Shown in pieces: positions 21,916 to 32,176 of a stretch of DNA of 64,000 nt (position 1 is its first letter; every line of letters starts with the position of its first letter). A program made the translations under genes and the position numbers. The notes beneath the pieces are model-generated. The model saw only the letters and a program-made list of their open reading frames with translations. It had not been told where the DNA came from and searched no databases. This DNA comes from Heterohyrax brucei (lineage: Eukaryota > Chordata > Mammalia > Hyracoidea > Procaviidae). The stretch spans positions 57,038,333 through 57,102,332 of the forward strand of contig CM053141.1 in the NCBI GenBank assembly GCA_028571685.1. Direction: 5' to 3'.

Positions 21916-22440
21916 TGTTAAAATGAGATATAAGCAACATTGTCAAGGAAGAGAGCAGTAAAGATTTAAGTTGTTAAGATAAAAGGCCCCAGGAAGAGAG
22001 CAGTAAAGACTTAAGTTAAGACAAAAGGCCCCAGGAAACTTAACAGAGAAAAGCAAAAATTACCATAGATTACTTAACACCTGACAGAAACAAACCCAGG
22101 AAAATAGCCTTGAAGCTTAGAAACAACTTTACAAATAACCTCTTGACCCTGGACCATCTGCAAAGAAAACACTCCCAATGACTACATTTTACAACCTACA
22201 AAGCTCCAGGTGGCCTCAACCAATCAATGAAGGAGTCTGCTTTCTCTCTCTGCTTTCTCCCCCTGCTTTGAAGTTGGGCTATAAAAATGCCGGATAGGAA
22301 GTTACCCGGGTCATCCCCGGCTCTGTGTAGTTTGGGGTGCTTGCCTGGTGCACCAGTATTTTTCCTATTGGGCATATTTTTTAATAAAATTTAACCTTTA
22401 AAGTTATAGCGTCACGTCTTGAAAATCGCGGACCCTAACA
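21916..22440 (+). mobile_element. Solo LTR with tandem U3 repeat
   Basis: 525 bp bounded by TGTTA...TAACA. U3 has a tandem duplication (21946-21990 and 21991-22032, starting 'aggaagagagcagtaaag'). Promoter 'gctataaaaatgcc' at about 22278, poly(A) signal AATAAA at 22383. Flanks are 'gttg' and 'tttg', a likely 4-bp target duplication with one change, which suits a class I (gamma-like) ERV. Distinct from the MaLR LTRs. Confidence 0.8.
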
Positions 22441-23030
22441 TTTGCAATCACTACAATGTGACAGCATACTACTGTTTTCTACCTGTGTCCTCTTAACCAG
22501 GTCTTGTTTCTTCCTGCTTTCTCATTCTGCCTCTGGATGGGAACCACATGTATGGTCCATGTACCTGATTGAGGCACACTCCTCACATGTGTTACGTTTT
22601 GTTTTATAGTCCTGTCTAATCTTCGTCTGGAAACCCTGGTGGTGTAGTGAGTTAAGTGGGATGTCTGTGAACCAAAAGGTCTGCAGTTCAAATATACTAG
22701 GCTCTCCTTGGAAACTCTATTGGGTACTTCTACTCTGACCCCTAGGGTCACTGGTGGGACCTGACTCTTCGGCAGTGGGTTTTATTGGGTTTTATCTGAA
22801 GAGTGGGCTTTGGGAATGGTCTTGGTGCTAGGTCAACAAACTACCCAGGGGCTGTAGTTTCAGGGGCTCCTCCAGTCTCTATCAGTACATTAATTAAGTC
22901 TTTTTACCCAAACTTGAATTCCACTCTGTACGTTTCTCCCATTCTGTGTGGCAGTCTCTGTTGTGTTCCCTGTCAAGGCGATTATTGGGGGTAGTTGTGT
23001 ACCCTTCTAATTCTTCAGGCTGATGTGTTA
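22441..23030 (-). mobile_element. L1 3' UTR, antisense, part 2
   Basis: Resumes with 'tgcaatcactacaatgtgacagc'; continues 'ttcctgctttctcattctgcc', 'tcctgtctaatcttcgtctg', 'cctccagtctctatcag', 'ctctgttgtgttccctgtc'. Compare 33491-34105 and 48045-48733. An AfroSINE lies within it. Confidence 0.75.
22629..22798 (+). mobile_element. AfroSINE
   Basis: Full-length short type from 'ggaaaccctggtggtgtagtg' to 'cggcagtgggttttattggg'. Inserted in the L1 3' UTR; host text 'gtctg|aagagtggg' is rejoined around it. Confidence 0.95.
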
Positions 23031-23085
23031 ACTTGAATCAGACACACTGCATGGAGAGATGGGAAGTAAAGGGCAGAGCTGGTAT

Positions 23086-23206
23086 CTGGTCAAGACTGTG
23101 TATTGTTTTCAATGACTGATTTTTCAGAAGTAGATGGTCAAGCTTTTCTTCTGAACTACCTCTTGGTGGACAAGAACCTCCACTCTTTCAGTTAGCAACC
23201 AAGATG
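23086..23206 (-). mobile_element. AfroSINE long variant, partial, antisense
   Basis: 'aatgactgatttttcagaagtagatgg', 'ttcttctgaactacctcttggtgg' and 'tttcagttagcaaccaag'. Tail and body are missing. Confidence 0.7.
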
Positions 23207-23599
23207 CCAGCCATTGGCATATTCAGGGCCTTCTATTGCACTAGCATTCCTTTAATTTCTTCTTTGTGTATACGATCACCTAAAATAATCTATATTTTTC
23301 TATTGTCCATTCATCCTTATTCAACAGTAAGCCCTATCAGCCTTTGTGGCAGATACAATGGAATCTGTGACAGCCAGAACCCAGCAGGACTGCTTTGTTT
23401 TTACAGCCTCACAAGCTTTCTGCCTTCAACAGGGTGAAGTTGTCACATTTCTATTGCTCTGTATTTAGTGAGAAATACTTCATGTTTCACTGTATTACTC
23501 CTGGTACAGGAGACATGACAGTTAACAAAACATATTAAAGTGTTAATGAATACTTGCTAAAATGCATGGTTGGAGAACTGTCCTCTGAGCTCCAAGTAA

Positions 23600-24705
23600 T
23601 AAACTCAGCTGCTGCCTTGACCATTCCTCCTAAATGTCTCAAAGGCATCTGAAACTCAATCTCTTTGGATCAGTGCTGTCCAATAAAACTGTCTATGATG
23701 ATGGAAATATTCTGTATCTGCACTCTCCAATACAGTGGCCACCAACCACATGTGACAAGTTAGACTGAGGAACTGAATTCTTAATTCTATTTCATTTTGA
23801 TTAAATAGATGCATGTGGCTAGGTTTTATTATATTGGTCAGCATAATTCTAGGCTAAACTGGTGACTCTTCTCCCCAGTTATGGTCCAGCATTTCCTGTC
23901 TTAGTGAAGGGTACTACCATCGACCCTGACAGAAAGCAGAAAGTCAAGAGTCATTCTTGACTAGCTTCTTCTCCTGGACCAACCACAGCAAGTCCATTAC
24001 TAAGTCCTACCAATCTTGCCTCCGAGGTAGTATTTTTTCATGACCACCATCACCCTAGGGGAAAAGATATTCTCTCTCATTAATTATTTCCAAAGCTTCT
24101 TAACAGATTTACATACTCCACTTTCCTTTTCTCTAATCCATTCTCCATATTCTACCAGAGTGACTCAGAATGCATATCCTATACCTGGTTATGGTACCAC
24201 CAGCCCCTCACATTTCTCTACAATAAGTGTTCTTGAACAGATGGGTGTTGGGTGGCTTGCAAGTTCTTGCATGGTCTGAGTCCTAATAACCTTTCCTGTA
24301 GACTACTCCCGGCACTCTGGGCTCCAGCCACAGGGGCCTTGTCTCTACCCTACATGTGGGCCATGCTCCCTCTGACCAAGGGGCTTTATTCCTTCTTCGA
24401 GGAATGGCTTTGCTCAAAATCACACTCCTTTGCCTAGCCAATCCCTATTTATCATCCTCAGATCTCATCTCTGCTACTACTTTTTCAAAGAAGACTTTCC
24501 TGACCAACCCAACAAGATCAAATCCCCATAACATGCTCTCATGCACCATGTACCACCCATCAGCAATTTTGTACTCATCCAGGTAATTAACTAATTAGTG
24601 TCTGTCTTTCCCACTGGGCAGTAAGACTTCTGGAGCAAGAATCTCTTGTATTTGGTGACCATTTAGCAATATCTGGCTAATACTTGCTGAGTGAACGTGT
24701 AGCGA
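23600..24705 (+). mobile_element. L2 LINE 3' region
   Basis: 'aatgtctcaaaggcatctgaaactcaatc' starts it; after a hAT insertion it continues with 'gagtcattcttgactagcttc', 'tcttgcatggtctgagtcc', 'ggctccagccacaggggcc', 'tcatctctgctactac...tttcctgaccaaccc' and the end near 24705. One of the clearest L2 copies here; old and non-coding. Confidence 0.75.
23670..23853 (+). mobile_element. hAT MITE (MER3-like)
   Basis: 'cagtgctgtccaataaaactgtctatgatgatgg', 'tggccaccaaccacatgtgac', 'actgaggaactgaattcttaatt' and the inverted end 'tgcatgtggctagg...attggtcagcat'. Lies within L2. Confidence 0.7.
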
Positions 24706-25103
24706 GATTTCTTTTGAGATAATGACTAAGCTCTCTTTAGCACATGTTTTCCTATTGAGTCAATGAGAATGGATGCAACTTAGAAGAGTCAAATGGATTT
24801 CTCCACAAATGTTTTATGTTAATTGTAAACACAAGTAGTGTTTGGAAGGAAAAATGTTTCTCAATCTAAAAGCTTAGCTTCTCACAGCAAGGCCCATGTT
24901 CTCATTAATACAGTGGTGTAATTAACTAGCCTTAATTTATTGGCATAAAATAATAGCCATTGTACTACTTGTGGACCTTGTGGGACAAGAAGCTGGAAAA
25001 GATACATAAGGACCGTCTTTCTCTACTTTACAATATCTGGGACAACAGTATTGTCAGGTTTGCTTAATTATTTTAAAATTAACATTGATTTTCTAATGTT
25101 CTG
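24706..25103. other. No recognised feature
   Basis: AT-rich sequence without repeat or coding signature. Confidence 0.4.
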
Positions 25104-25300
25104 CTTTAAGTTTTGGAAATTCTGGTGGTGTAGCGGTCAAATGTGACAGCTGCTAACCAAGTGGTCAGCAGTTCAAATCCACCAGGCACTGCTTTGAAAC
25201 TCTGTGGGACAGTTTTCCTCTTACCTATAGGGTTGCCATCCGAGTCACAGCTGACTGGATGGTAACAGGTTTGGTTTGGTTTTGATTTACTTTAAGTTTT
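25104..25300 (+). mobile_element. AfroSINE with perfect target duplication
   Basis: SINE body is 25115-25289 ('ggaaattctggtggtgtagc' to 'gtttggtttggttttgattta'). The 11-base 'ctttaagtttt' occurs before (25104-25114) and after (25290-25300), a perfect target-site duplication typical of target-primed insertion. Confidence 0.95.
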
Positions 25301-25827
25301 TAAGTACAACTTTTAAATGATAATGTCTAGTCTTGCAAATATTTGAATTATTGTTTTTTAGGAGATCTTTGATCGATATTTGGTCTCACAAACCTAAACA
25401 TTTAAAAGCTACTTTTAAATGTAATATATTTTACTTGTGTTTTAAGAGCTTTAGATTTTAGAGAGATCTTATTCTTAACTTAAATACAGTAAACCAAAGT
25501 TGTTTTCTTTATTCCAATACTATATAAAACAGTAGGATTTTAATAAGCCCAATTCTCTTAAGTATTACAAATGCACAAAATATGATTCATTTTTGTATAT
25601 GGTAGTATAAAAATATTAATAGCATTGCTGATGCCCTTAAACTTGTTTGTATTTAATTCTAAATCTTCTTCTTGTTTCTAGAATGGAAACTACTATGTCA
25701 TACCACACAGTATTTAAAGTTTCCTTCTCAACTTCTCATGATCACATTAAGACCAAGTGAGGGCCAGAATGATCTGACCATGACCAAGAGTCCCTAAAAA
25801 AATTCTGTTGGCATCCGACTCGACGGC
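25301..25827. other. Largely unrecognised
   Basis: AT-rich. 25806-25835 has an AfroSINE/RTE-tail trace ('catccgactcgacggcacttgg'). Confidence 0.4.
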
Positions 25828-25952
25828 ACTTGGCTGGCATCGAATCAATTCTGACTTGTAGTGACCATATAGGACAGAGTAGAACTGCCTCATAGGGTTT
25901 CCAAGGAATGTTTGGTGGATTCATACTACTAACTTCTGGGTTAGCAGATGAA
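25828..25952 (-). mobile_element. AfroSINE, antisense
   Basis: 'catcgaatcaattctgacttg', 'catataggacagagtagaactgcc', 'cctcatagggtttccaagg', 'ttctgggttagcag'. The head is missing. Confidence 0.85.
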
Positions 25953-26065
25953 GTTGCAACAGGGTTTCTGGGAGACTCTAGTGGAATATGTTTAATCCTA
26001 CTTGTAGTTGCTACACAATGGGCAGCATAACATTAAAGAAATGGCTTCTGCCACCTGAGGTTTGT

Positions 26066-26425
26066 TAGTTGCTGTTCAATCACCTTCAACTTATGATGAC
26101 CCAGTGTACAGCAGAATGAAATGTTGCCCCATCCTGCCTCATCTTAATAACAGTGGTATGTTTGAGTCCATTGTTTCATCCGTCATGTATGTAGAATGAT
26201 TTCCAACCTAGGGAGTAATCTTCTAGAGCTATATTGGACAATATTCTTTTGTGATCCATAGGGTTTCCATTGGCTAGTTCTTAGAAGCAGATCTCCAGGC
26301 CTTTCTTCCTCCTGTCTTAGCCTAGAAGATCTGCTGAAACCTGTCCACCCTGGATGATACTGCTGATATTGAAATACTAGCATCATAGCAATATGCAAGC
26401 CACAAAAGAATGACACACTGATGGA
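26066..26425 (-). mobile_element. RTE derivative: 3' end joined to 5' end
   Basis: Read antisense, 26066-26190 is the RTE 3' end ('gttgctgttcaatcacc', 'gtacagcagaatgaaatgttgccc', 'gagtccattgtttcatccg') and 26195-26425 is the RTE 5' end ('tccaacctagggagtaatc', 'cttagcctagaagatctgctgaaacc', 'catagcaatatgcaagcc'). About 3 kb of coding sequence is absent between them. Non-autonomous. Confidence 0.75.
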
Positions 26426-26527
26426 CGCATAGTGGACCCTGTCAGGTTAAGTTATAAATTTCTTAATTCTTCTGTCTGCTCAAAGAGATTGAGACTGACA
26501 CTCAGGCTGATAACTTGCTCTGAAAGA

Positions 26528-26738
26528 AAAAAGCAAACGCATTCCCACTGAGTCAGTTATGACTCGTGGCAACCTATATGTTACAGAATCCATCTACTCA
26601 CAGAGTTTTCTTGGCTGTGATCTTTACAGGAAGCAGATTGACAGCTCTTTATTCTGTGGTGCAGCTGGATGGATTTGAACCACCAAACTTTTGATTCATA
26701 GCAAAGAACAAATTACTTATATCACCCAGGGATCTACA
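26528..26738 (-). mobile_element. AfroSINE variant, antisense
   Basis: Contains the extra block 'ggctgtgatctttacaggaagcagattg' seen in several other copies; ends 'atcacccagggatc'. Diverged. Confidence 0.75.
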
Positions 26739-27519
26739 TCAGTTAATTAAGGCCCTGTGAAAAAGATGTTTATGTATCTTAAGAGCCAAGGAGATACGTA
26801 ATTCATAGAGAAATCTGCATTTTTTTTCTTATTCATAAATTCTCTAGTCCACAAACTATTAAAATGCTGTCTAGCTGAACTGTGAATAACCCTCCTGGTT
26901 GTTCTGATTAGTTAGTTCCCCTTATAGGTTGCATCACTGACATAAAATCAGATAATGTCATCTTTGTACGTGCTGGTCTCTACTGAGGATCATCACGGAT
27001 CTAACAGCCCTGATCAAGACCTTTGCTGACCTGTCCCTGAACTCTCGTGGGAATTATCAAAAGACATTTCTTCCATGCCGAAACAGCCCCAAGCTAGGGC
27101 TTTTGTTTGTGTCATAAGCAGAAGAAAGGACATACAGCCTTCACTCACGTCCAGATGCAGGCAAGTCTTATCCCATTCACCCCTCCACTTCAATTCCGGA
27201 ACAAAAGATGAGACACTCAGGCGCTCAGCCACCTGAGTATAAAAGGGAGGGAGTAAAGAAAGAGAGACAACCCTGAATGAATTATTTACCTAAACAAGAC
27301 AGAAAATCTGTAAGTGTAAAGTTACCCTCACTGGGCAAGAGAAAGCTTATTTTTCCTGCATGATAAAACATCTGGGCTCAAAAGCCAGACTAAATTACAG
27401 AGAAAGAAAGAACATCTTTGTGCACCCACCACAATCGGGGCACCAATGTCTCACTTCTCAGCCTACCTGGGCCTCCATATCCACATCTGTGAAACAGGGC
27501 CTTCTCTGGACCAGTGCGT
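26739..27519. other. Repeat-poor stretch with TATA-like box
   Basis: No repeat recognised. 'gagtataaaagggagggag' (TATA at 27238-27245) is a good TATA box by eye on the + strand, but no downstream coding exon is apparent. Confidence 0.35.
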
Positions 27520-27665
27520 CTACAGTGATATCACACATAGAACTCATCTGAGAATGTTGTTGAAACACAGATTCTTTTCAGTGAAGTTAAGACAGGTTCT
27601 GAGAGTCCGCATTTCCAACAAGCTCCTGGTTGCTGCTGGAGCTGCCAGTCCTTGGGGCACAATTC
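27520..27665 (+). mobile_element. MER20-like hAT element
   Basis: 'actcatctgagaatgttgttgaaacacagattc', 'gttctgagagtccgcatttccaacaagctcctgg' resemble the MER20 core. Both ends are decayed. Confidence 0.45.
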
Positions 27666-28165
27666 AAGTAGCAAAGGAACGAGATGGTTCTATGCTTCTT
27701 TATTTTATGGTTATAAATTTCCTAGGGAGAAAAATCACTTAACTGCTTTTGCTGAGGACATACCCTATAAAGCTAAAAGTATCTTTCTATTTATGCTCCA
27801 TATCTAAGAATTGTACAGCAGAAAAGTTTATGTATCTTAAAAGAAGAACGATTTACCTCTTTCTTCATTCCTCTCCCCTTTGGCTTCCCATTCTCCCCAG
27901 CCCCAATCCTGCATCTTTCTCCTTTATATTTCATGATGTATGCAGGGGCTAAAAATTGCAGCCCTACAGGAAGCAAAGCTGAATGACCAAGAAAATCTTG
28001 GGAAATAAAAACATCCAATAAATGTAGCCTGACCTCAGTGGCATGTGCTGGGATGGTTAAAAACATGGTTTTGAGAAATTTGAAATGAGTATATATGAGG
28101 ATGGTTGAGAGGATTGATGAATATTTCAGAGAAAACTGAGTAGATGGTGACACATCTTAAGGAAG
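27666..28165. other. No recognised feature
   Basis: A 120-codon antisense ORF (27791-28153) lies here but has no domain, mixed composition and no sign of a start context or partner exon. Confidence 0.4.
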
Positions 28166-28167
28166 AA

Positions 28168-28285
28168 CGATTTTTTTTTTATTATGATTCAATGAAAATG
28201 TACATTCCCATATAAATTTGCATGCCTACCTATACGAAGCTTCCACTGCTCTCCCTGCCTGGTGACAGCACACTCTTCCTCTCTG
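28168..28285 (-). mobile_element. L1 3' terminus, antisense
   Basis: T-run, then 'tgaaaatgtacattcccatataaatttgc', 'ccactgctctccctgcctggtgacagcacac'. This is the reverse complement of the last ~110 bases of the L1 insert at 60751-61404, so both belong to one subfamily. Confidence 0.8.
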
Positions 28286-28449
28286 ATGAAGCATGATTTT
28301 AAGCACTAAGACCACATATCTTGTTGACCAGTTCAGAAAATATGTTTTGATCCAAATCCAAAATATTTGAGATATAGATAGTCTTAGAAAATCCATGGCA
28401 ATGTTAGTTTTGTAAAAGTTGTCACCCCTTTCCCTGGAGTGGGGTGGGG

Positions 28450-29065
28450 TAGGGGGAGATATAGATACTGTGTATACATACACAGACATGTACACACAGA
28501 CATATACTGTATACACACACGCATACATACTACACACACATATGTATTAGTTAATAAGTGCTGCTGTAGCACAGATAGCAGAAGTGGAAGGCTTTAAGGA
28601 AATGTGTTTGCTCTGAGTTCAGGAGGATAAAAGTTGGAATCACAGCACAGCTCTAGGAACAGGTCCTTCTTTCTCTGTTTTGGCTTCTAAGAACTTGGAG
28701 TTTAGGCTTGCGGCTGCATCTGTCCCCATCGTCTGTCTTCCTCTTTCAGATGTGTGTATCTCTGTGTCTATTCTGCTCTTTTTATGGATTCAAAATAATT
28801 AGGTATAGAACCCCATCCTACTCTGGTATGAACTCATTAGCTTAACAAAACAAAACCCTTATTTCCACGCAGGGTTGTATTACAGGTTTTAGAGTTAGGA
28901 TTTCAACACATACTTTGTGAGGATGAAATCTACCGATACCATATGTACAGACACATATATACTGCACACACAGACACATATATATACACACACATATACC
29001 CTCTGAACTATGTATATAAATATATACATGTATTTATATATACATACATATATATATATTTTGAA
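28450..29065. repeat. CA/TA microsatellite split by an LTR
   Basis: Degenerate CA/TA arrays at about 28465-28545 and 28940-29062 flank the LTR at 28548-28938. The LTR probably inserted into one microsatellite. Confidence 0.75.
28548..28938 (-). mobile_element. MaLR-type LTR, antisense
   Basis: 'tagttaataagtgctgctgtagcacag', 'gagttcaggaggataaaag', 'cttctttctctgttttggcttct', 'ttagagttaggatttcaacacatac' follow the antisense order of the 32177/35399 LTR subtype. Confidence 0.65.
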
Positions 29066-29539
29066 TTGGCAAGACATTCAAAACAGTGACCAAGACATCC
29101 CTTAACAGAAGCTTCACAGCCTTTCTCACTACACTTTAAGTCTCTCTTTAGTTCCCTTCTCTACTGCCCACCTCAAGTGACCCTGTGTGCTGTGAGACAC
29201 TCCAGGTTTCTTTAGGTTACCAGCTTCACTTTGGTTGACGATCCCTGAAAGACTAAGCAGTTGGAGCCAGGCAAATAGGAGGCCCTGCTAGTGTGGGACC
29301 CTTTGCCCGTTTCCTTGTTTGCCTGTCTATGCCTCCACCCCTCCCTCTCCAGCTCATGTCGCTCGGGAAGAGAAAGTAACTGTAGGATTGAGACCTAGTT
29401 CCAATTTCTCTAGACAGAGAGGGTAGAAGGACAGACCTTGAGCAATTAAGAGTGTGGGTAAGAGCGTGTTGGGTGAATCTAGGCCTCATTTAAGTGAGAT
29501 CCCCTCCAGGAAAAACAAAATGAACAAACAAAATAATAG
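29066..29539. other. No recognised feature
   Basis: No repeat or gene signature seen. Confidence 0.4.
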
Positions 29540-29615
29540 TTGCCATAGAGTCAGTTCTGACTTAGGGCAACCCCATGTGTGTCAAAATAAGACAGGCAGG
29601 CCTCCATGAGGGGCT
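29540..29615 (-). mobile_element. AfroSINE fragment, antisense
   Basis: 'gttgccatagagtcagttctgac' and 'ccccatgtgtgtcaaaataag' are the long-type tail in reverse; it then decays. Confidence 0.65.
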
Positions 29616-29715
29616 GCATATTCAAGGAGAGGAAACTATGCCTGAGAATGCCAGCTCCTTCCTTAGGACCTAAGGGAGACTTATAGGGAGATAAGAACCT
29701 CTTGTGCCATTCAAA

Positions 29716-29800
29716 AGACGCTACATGGTGCAAACAGTTAAGTTTTCGACTGCTAACTGGAAGGTTACAGGTTCAAGTTCACCCAGAACTTGAAGGGAAC
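29716..29800 (+). mobile_element. AfroSINE long variant, head fragment
   Basis: 'tggtgcaaacagttaagttttcgactgc', 'aactggaaggttacaggttcaagttcaccc'. The body is not recognisable afterwards. Confidence 0.65.
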
Positions 29801-30794
29801 TCCGAAGAAAGTTCTCATGATCAATTTCACCAAGACTGTGAAGACAGTGCAAGACTGTAAGGTCACCATGAACCAAGACCCACTGGACAACATGCTGTTA
29901 ATGATTCCAGGTGTAACAATTCTGTTAGGGAAATGTTTCGATCTCCTTTCTGCATACAAAGAAAACACAACTCTGAGAAGGCATATCACCAGACCAGTTG
30001 GTGTCGGTCCACTAATAGTGGGCAGGGATCTTTCTGATACATCACATTTTTGTTCATTGTTCCTGCTACCCATTATACTTGTCTCAGCCTGATCATTTTC
30101 CCAGTCAGGTATTGACAGGTCAGCAACTCTATTACATTTCATTCCACCTGGAGTTATCCCCAAGCCCAGGATGAAGTTTCGAAGGAGAGCTTGCATTTTT
30201 AGCCACAGAAAGCCTCTGGTATTTACTTAATTTTGATTTTAATAGGGACTTAAATCTACAACACTTGGAAGGCTTTTATTGATCTTCACTCTTTATTTTA
30301 TTGGTAAAGAACAACTGTGTCCACCTACCTCTCATCACCGTAGAGCTTGAATCACTGTGTTGTGGAGGACTGTAACCATGGCCAGCCCTCTACAACTGAG
30401 TTTTTACTTCCTGGGCTGAAACAAAGATAAAGCACAATGCTCACATGGGCTTGGTTTTCTGGCTCTTTGAAATATTTTTTATTTACAAGGATCAAAAATT
30501 TCTTGATTTAAAATGCATAGATTTCCTGTTTCCAGAGTGAGTTAAAAACAACCTGGATGTTTTCAGATTTAACCTTCAGCTAACCAACAGAAAACTAACT
30601 CCAAGCCTTGACTCACACCAGAAACGTTCTTAGGAGTACTATATGGATACTGATAGCAAGCTTGGTGGACTGCATGGAAATATCTCACTTATATTCTGAA
30701 CCCTATGATCTTGGACAAGAGCTTTCTCCTCACTGGGTCTCCATTTCTTCCACAGGCTAATGCAATCACCCTTTCAAGAAACCTTTTTTTATGA
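29801..30794. other. No recognised feature
   Basis: The longest ORF of the window (143 codons, antisense 29765-30196) lies mostly here, but its start of similarity would be in AfroSINE sequence and nothing in it resembles a domain. Probably chance. Confidence 0.4.
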
Positions 30795-31325
30795 TGAGTG
30801 GCATCCTCACATACAACAGAACAAATTGCATCATCCTCACAGTCACAGGCATATTCCAGTCCATCACTGTAGCTATTGGGCCAATTCATCTTGCCAAGGG
30901 TCTCCGTTAACCTAACAAGTTCCCACCTTTACCAAACATGATGTCTTCTTTCAGTAACTGATCCTTCCTGCTACCATATCCAAAGTGAGTGAGCCTGATG
31001 ATGTTCTGTTGTGATCCGTAAGGCTTTCATAGGAAACCCTAGTGGCATAGTTGTTAAGTGCTATGGCTGCTAATCAGAAGGTTGGTAGTTCAAATCTGCC
31101 AGGTGCTCCTTGAAAACTCTGTGGGGCAGTTATACTCTGTCTATAGGGTCACTATGAGACAGAATAAACTGAACAGCAGTGGATTTGGCTTAATTTTTGA
31201 AGTAGATCACCAAGCTTTTCTTCCTATTCTATCTTGGTATGGAAGCCCTCGCTGAAACTTGTTCACTCACCATGGGTAACCCTATTGGTGGAATTTTGGC
31301 ACCTACTCTGGCAATCTGGGTACAA
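30795..31325 (-). mobile_element. RTE derivative: 3' end joined to 5' end, with AfroSINE
   Basis: Antisense 3'-end text ('ccagtccatcactgtagc', 'ctttaccaaacatgatgtcttc', 'ctgatccttcctgctacc') passes into 5'-end text ('gttctgttgtgatccgtaagg', 'gaagtagatcaccaagc', 'tatggaagccctcgctgaaac'). Same end-to-end architecture as 26066-26425. An AfroSINE interrupts the 5' part. Confidence 0.7.
31032..31195 (+). mobile_element. AfroSINE
   Basis: 'ggaaaccctagtggcatagttg' to 'cagcagtggatttggctt', full-length short type, inside the RTE derivative. Confidence 0.95.
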
Positions 31326-32176
31326 AGAAAATACAATCATACCTTGCCCTTGAGATCAGTTATAGAATAAGGATGTTGACCTATTGATAAGTAGAACATT
31401 TTACAAGTGGAATAGGTTGTCGGAGTTCTTACTGTTTCTATCAGAGAAGCTCCCTGGACCACAGTACTACTCCATCACAGAGGTGGGAACAGCAGGGTGA
31501 AAGCAGCAGTGATTATTTGAGGGGTGTTCTAAGTTGCCCCTTGTACTCTTTAGGGCTTGGAGTCTCACCCCTACTCAGCCTATCCTCCATCCCCTCTCCT
31601 TTATTTGCTTGCTAAACAAACATCTTCATTACAAAAGCCCCTTGTCCTGGCAATGCAAAAGTCAAAACACGGCACTACCAAGGCAGTTTGAATGAATAGA
31701 GAAACTCTCAGTCCGTTATCCTTTGGATGGCACATCCTTCAGGCCTGAGATACTTAATATTAAATTATTTTTCATTAAAGTGTAGATGTATTTCTAAAGT
31801 GACACAATTTGCCAGTAGGGCATCTGAAATCCAGTGTAGAATTAGAGTGCTACATTGCAATTGCATCTGCTTCAAATTGTGCTTTACAAAAGACAAAAAT
31901 ACAGCCCAGTGACTCTAAAAATATTTCTTAGTTGTTAGCCAAAAATACATTTATTCTTGGATTCATAAAAATACAGGCCGTGTGAAATATGTGGGGGCAT
32001 GCACTTTCAAAACAAAAAAATGACCAAAGAAAGAGAAGAAGTCAAAATAAGTTTTAAAATCCCTTTTATCGAAAGGAAAGGGATAGGGTGAAACTGGTAT
32101 GGCTTGAAGCACTTATTACAATCATTAAAATCTCAGGATGTGAGGTACAGGAATTTGTATTTTAGTGTCACATCCA
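31326..32176. other. Repeat-poor stretch
   Basis: About 850 bp without a repeat or gene that I can name. Several T/A-rich runs toward 31950-32080. Confidence 0.4.

Noticed and set aside
27791..28153. 120-codon minus-strand ORF
   Set aside because: No domain or exon signals; overlapped by another open frame on the + strand.
29765..30196. Longest ORF, 143 codons, minus strand
   Set aside because: It overlaps an AfroSINE fragment, has no domain, and an ORF also stays open on the other strand. Chance is the simplest reading.
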